From positions 1 through 33,114 of the forward strand of contig JAEEJM010000038.1 in the NCBI GenBank assembly GCA_016281895.1: a stretch of DNA of 33,114 nucleotides, in the 5' to 3' direction. The number at the start of each line of letters is the position of its first letter. Position 1 is the stretch's first letter. The position numbers and the translations under genes were made by a program. Under the pieces are notes generated by a model that had not been told where the DNA came from, searched no databases, and saw only the letters and a program-made list of their open reading frames with translations. This DNA comes from Clostridiales bacterium (lineage in GTDB: Bacteria > Bacillota > Clostridia > Oscillospirales > CAG-272). Shown piece by piece: positions 31,113-33,114 of the stretch.

Positions 31113-31145
31113 CCGGAGTCACTGTTATTTCTGCGGAGGTTCATT

Positions 31146-31901
31146 ATGACCGTATCGGAGTTCTACCGTTTCATGTGTGAGAAGATCCCGCTCGACTACC
31201 GCCTCGACAACGATTTCGACGGTATGTCGTGCTGCCCCGATCCCGGCAGGGAGGTCACGCGGGTGCTGTGCTGCCTCGACGCGACGCCGGAGATGGTCGC
31301 GGAGGCCGAGGAGGAGGACTGCCAGGTCATCCTGACCCACCACCCTATGCTCTACGGCGGCATAAGGGACGTCCTGGCGGGCGACTACCGCGGCGAGCGC
31401 CTCGTGCGGCTCATAAAGAGCGGCATATCGGTCATGAGCTTCCACACGAGGCTCGACGGAGTGCCCGGGGGCGTCAGCGACACCCTGGCCGGCCTCATCG
31501 GGGTCGGGAACACGAGGCCCATATGCGAGAAGGGGATAGCCAGGCTCGGGGTGCTCGACCGGGAGACCGACGCCCGTGAGTTTGCCGGGAGGATAAAGGA
31601 GGTCCTGGGGGCCCCGTTCGTGGAGTATGCCGACGCCGGCCGGCCGATCAGGACCGTGGCCGTCGGAGGCGGCTCGGTAAACTCCTTCCTGCGCGACGCC
31701 CTGGCCGAGGGCGCCGACGCCTTCGTGGGAGGGGAGATCGGCTTCCATAACATGACGGATCTCCCGGCCTGCGGCCTCAGCGTGTTTGCCGCCGGTCATT
31801 TCTACACGGAGAACCCCGTCTGCGCAAGGCTGTTCGAACTGACGGCCGAGGCGGGACTGCTGCCCGTCGTTGCGTTCTCAAACTCGGTAGGAGCGGTCTG
31901 A
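31146..31901 (+). CDS. Nif3-like dinuclear metal center protein
   Basis: A 251-residue protein of the NIF3/DUF34 (YbgI) family. I start it at the ATG at 31146, preceded by GGAGG; the track's earlier GTG at 31023 would translate the structured leader. Metal-binding residues are in VILTHHPM (His65, His66), SFHTRLD (Asp104) and AAGHFYTE (His218, Glu222), the same places as in the hexameric family. The biochemical function is not settled; in Firmicutes related proteins are annotated as GTP cyclohydrolase-like, and several roles in metal handling or nucleotide chemistry have been proposed. In many Firmicutes the gene adjoins trmK, which is not here. Confidence 0.93.
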   Translation: MTVSEFYRFMCEKIPLDYRLDNDFDGMSCCPDPGREVTRVLCCLDATPEMVAEAEEEDCQVILTHHPMLYGGIRDVLAGDYRGERLVRLIKSGISVMSFHTRLDGVPGGVSDTLAGLIGVGNTRPICEKGIARLGVLDRETDAREFAGRIKEVLGAPFVEYADAGRPIRTVAVGGGSVNSFLRDALAEGADAFVGGEIGFHNMTDLPACGLSVFAAGHFYTENPVCARLFELTAEAGLLPVVAFSNSVGAV

Positions 31902-32001
31902 CGGGCCGGTCCGGGGGCCGCCGGGTCTGCGCAGCCTGAAAACGGCCCGGTCTGCAGGGGCGGAGAACGGTCCGCACCCGACGGGGCTGCCGCTCAACAA
32001 C

Positions 32002-32051
32002 AAAAAAACGTTCCCGGCGCGATGGGTTCGCGCCGGGAACGGCTGTTTTTT
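32002..32051. terminator. Bidirectional terminator between convergent genes
   Basis: A perfect 14-bp stem, CGTTCCCGGCGCGA/TCGCGCCGGGAACG, with a 5-base loop. Seven As before it (Ts for the - strand) and a T run three bases after it (GCTGTTTTTT) allow it to stop both the Nif3 gene and the - strand gene. Confidence 0.93.
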
Positions 32052-32066
32052 CTGTCCCGCCGCGCC

Positions 32067-33114
32067 TCAGTTCGGCGCGAGGCGGTTCACGAGAGGCGCA
32101 TCCATGGTAACTCCCAGGACGTCTGAGCCCCCGCACCGGACCGTGTAAGAGGCGCCGGGGACAAGGCCCGGGGCCGATACCGTGCAGGACGAGTATGCGC
32201 GGGACGGATGGAACGATATAACGCTGTTCCCCGAGGCGTCTGTCACGGAGAAGTCCGTGCCGGGGCCCTGGCCGGGAAACGACACCGCAAACGAGGCCTG
32301 GTTCGAGCAGGCGGTGAGCCCGAGGCCGGCCTCAGAGGAGCCGAGCGCGGCAAAGGTGCCGCCGCTGACCTCGGCCGAATTGCTGTAGGCCAGGGGATAT
32401 TTGCCGTTCGACGACAAAGAGCAGACAAGGACGCTGCCGCCGGTCTGAAGATAGTCGGCGCCGCAGCGCAGACCGCTTCCTCCGGCCTCGGCGTTTACGG
32501 AGCCGCCGTCGATCCTTATGCATGTCTCGGCCTGGAAGGCCTCCTTGCCCGATCTGACAGAAACGGCGCCGCCCTTGACGTAGACGTAGCCCTTGGAGGG
32601 CTCGAGGGCGTTGGTCGCGCGGATGCCGTTGCTCCCGGCCTCCACGGACAGACTGCCTCCGGCTATGCGGACCGAATCCTTGCCGGAGACGCCGGTCTTG
32701 ACGGAGCTTACGCGAAGCGTGCCTGAGCCGACGACCAGATCGTCCCTTGACACTATGCCGTGGGCGAGGTTGCCGCGGACCTCGAGCGTGCCGGAGCCGT
32801 TGAACGCGAGGTCCGAGCGGCTGTAAACGGCGGCGTCGAGCTCGGTCTCGCCGTCGAAGGCCTTATACGAGGGGCCGTCGGCAAGGGTGCTGGAGGTGCC
32901 CGCCGAAGTCGTCAGGAAGACCTTGTCGGCGGACTTTACGAACACGGCGGGGCCCTTGGGATTTACGAGGGAGAGGCCGTCCAGGACGAGGCTGACCTTG
33001 TCGCCCGGGCCGGCGGCTACGGTGACGCTCCCGGCGGCGCAGGAGCCCGACAGCACGTACACGCCCGCGGCGGTCACCGTAACGGCGCTACCGGAGGCTG
33101 AGGCGCCGCGGCCC
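32067..33114 (-). CDS. Cthe_2159-type carbohydrate-binding protein (5' partial)
   Basis: The frame is open past the window end, so the N-terminus is missing; the track's start at 33077 is an internal GTG, and GRGASASGSAVTV precedes it in frame. About 349 visible residues match the Cthe_2159 beta-helix domain: VTAAGVYVLSGSC, VSLVLDGLSLVNPKGPAVFVKSADKVFLTT, GSGTLEVRGNLAHGIVSRDDLVVGSGTLRV, KGYVYVKGGAVSVRSGKEAFQAE. The domain's founding member binds calcium and polygalacturonate. A C-terminal region (SFPGQGPGTDFSVTDASGNSVISFHPSRAYSS) completes a beta-sandwich and ends after LVNRLAPN without a membrane anchor. It is likely a secreted pectin-type binding protein. Confidence 0.85.
   Translation of the reverse strand, partial: GRGASASGSAVTVTAAGVYVLSGSCAAGSVTVAAGPGDKVSLVLDGLSLVNPKGPAVFVKSADKVFLTTSAGTSSTLADGPSYKAFDGETELDAAVYSRSDLAFNGSGTLEVRGNLAHGIVSRDDLVVGSGTLRVSSVKTGVSGKDSVRIAGGSLSVEAGSNGIRATNALEPSKGYVYVKGGAVSVRSGKEAFQAETCIRIDGGSVNAEAGGSGLRCGADYLQTGGSVLVCSLSSNGKYPLAYSNSAEVSGGTFAALGSSEAGLGLTACSNQASFAVSFPGQGPGTDFSVTDASGNSVISFHPSRAYSSCTVSAPGLVPGASYTVRCGGSDVLGVTMDAPLVNRLAPN

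Noticed and set aside
31023-31145. N-terminal extension of the Nif3 protein
   Set aside because: It starts with a run of Arg codons from GC hairpins, has no ribosome site, and family members begin near the internal ATG, which has GGAGG.

Overview
The window is GC-rich, gene-dense bacterial DNA. The organism looks like an uncultured, probably gut-dwelling, high-GC member of the Clostridia (Firmicutes). The reasons are sigma-A type promoters, strong AGGAGG-like ribosome sites, lipoproteins and surface proteins with Gram-positive C-terminal anchors, CUT1 sugar-type ABC transport, a Cthe_2159-type domain and a one-gene tRNA-Arg(CCT). This is inferred from gene style; no 16S or marker gene is present.

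Left part (1-4022, + strand): a tightly overlapping nucleotide-degradation operon. It holds a HAD 5'-nucleotidase/guanylate-kinase-like fusion (cut by the window edge), two adjacent DHH/NrnA-type phosphoesterases and SurE, and ends at a strong terminator.

Second block (4047-14504, - strand): one long operon running toward the first. A near-perfect promoter and a possible attenuator precede an RDD membrane protein, a Ugp-like CUT1 transporter (ATPase, two permeases, lipoprotein binding protein), a secreted staphylococcal-nuclease-like lipoprotein and two surface proteins built from OB-fold-like modules. I infer that the two convergent operons may work together: nucleic acid is bound and cut outside the cell, a phosphorylated product is imported, and NrnA/SurE/nucleotidase finish the degradation inside. 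This is the best candidate in the window for an undescribed system.

Middle (14619-18480): a small cysteine-rich membrane protein (- strand) lies back to back with prmC-cimA (+ strand), with divergent promoters between them. tRNA-Arg(CCT) follows, then a remarkable array of short hairpins separated by GTGAAGT/ACTTCAC words, then several terminator-like hairpins and a pair of matching operator-like palindromes.

Right part (18481-33114): a small XRE-like regulator and an orphan solute-binding lipoprotein; a surface protein with a PxTG-type sorting signal; an NlpC/P60-like surface enzyme; a three-gene operon (Gfo/Idh/MocA oxidoreductase, class V PLP enzyme, M20 amidohydrolase); a second surface protein related to the first but with a different anchor; a secreted SASA/SGNH-type esterase; a Nif3-family protein behind a structured leader; and, convergent with it, a Cthe_2159-type carbohydrate-binding protein cut by the window end. 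Secreted and surface-anchored products dominate, as expected for a bacterium feeding on host or dietary polymers.
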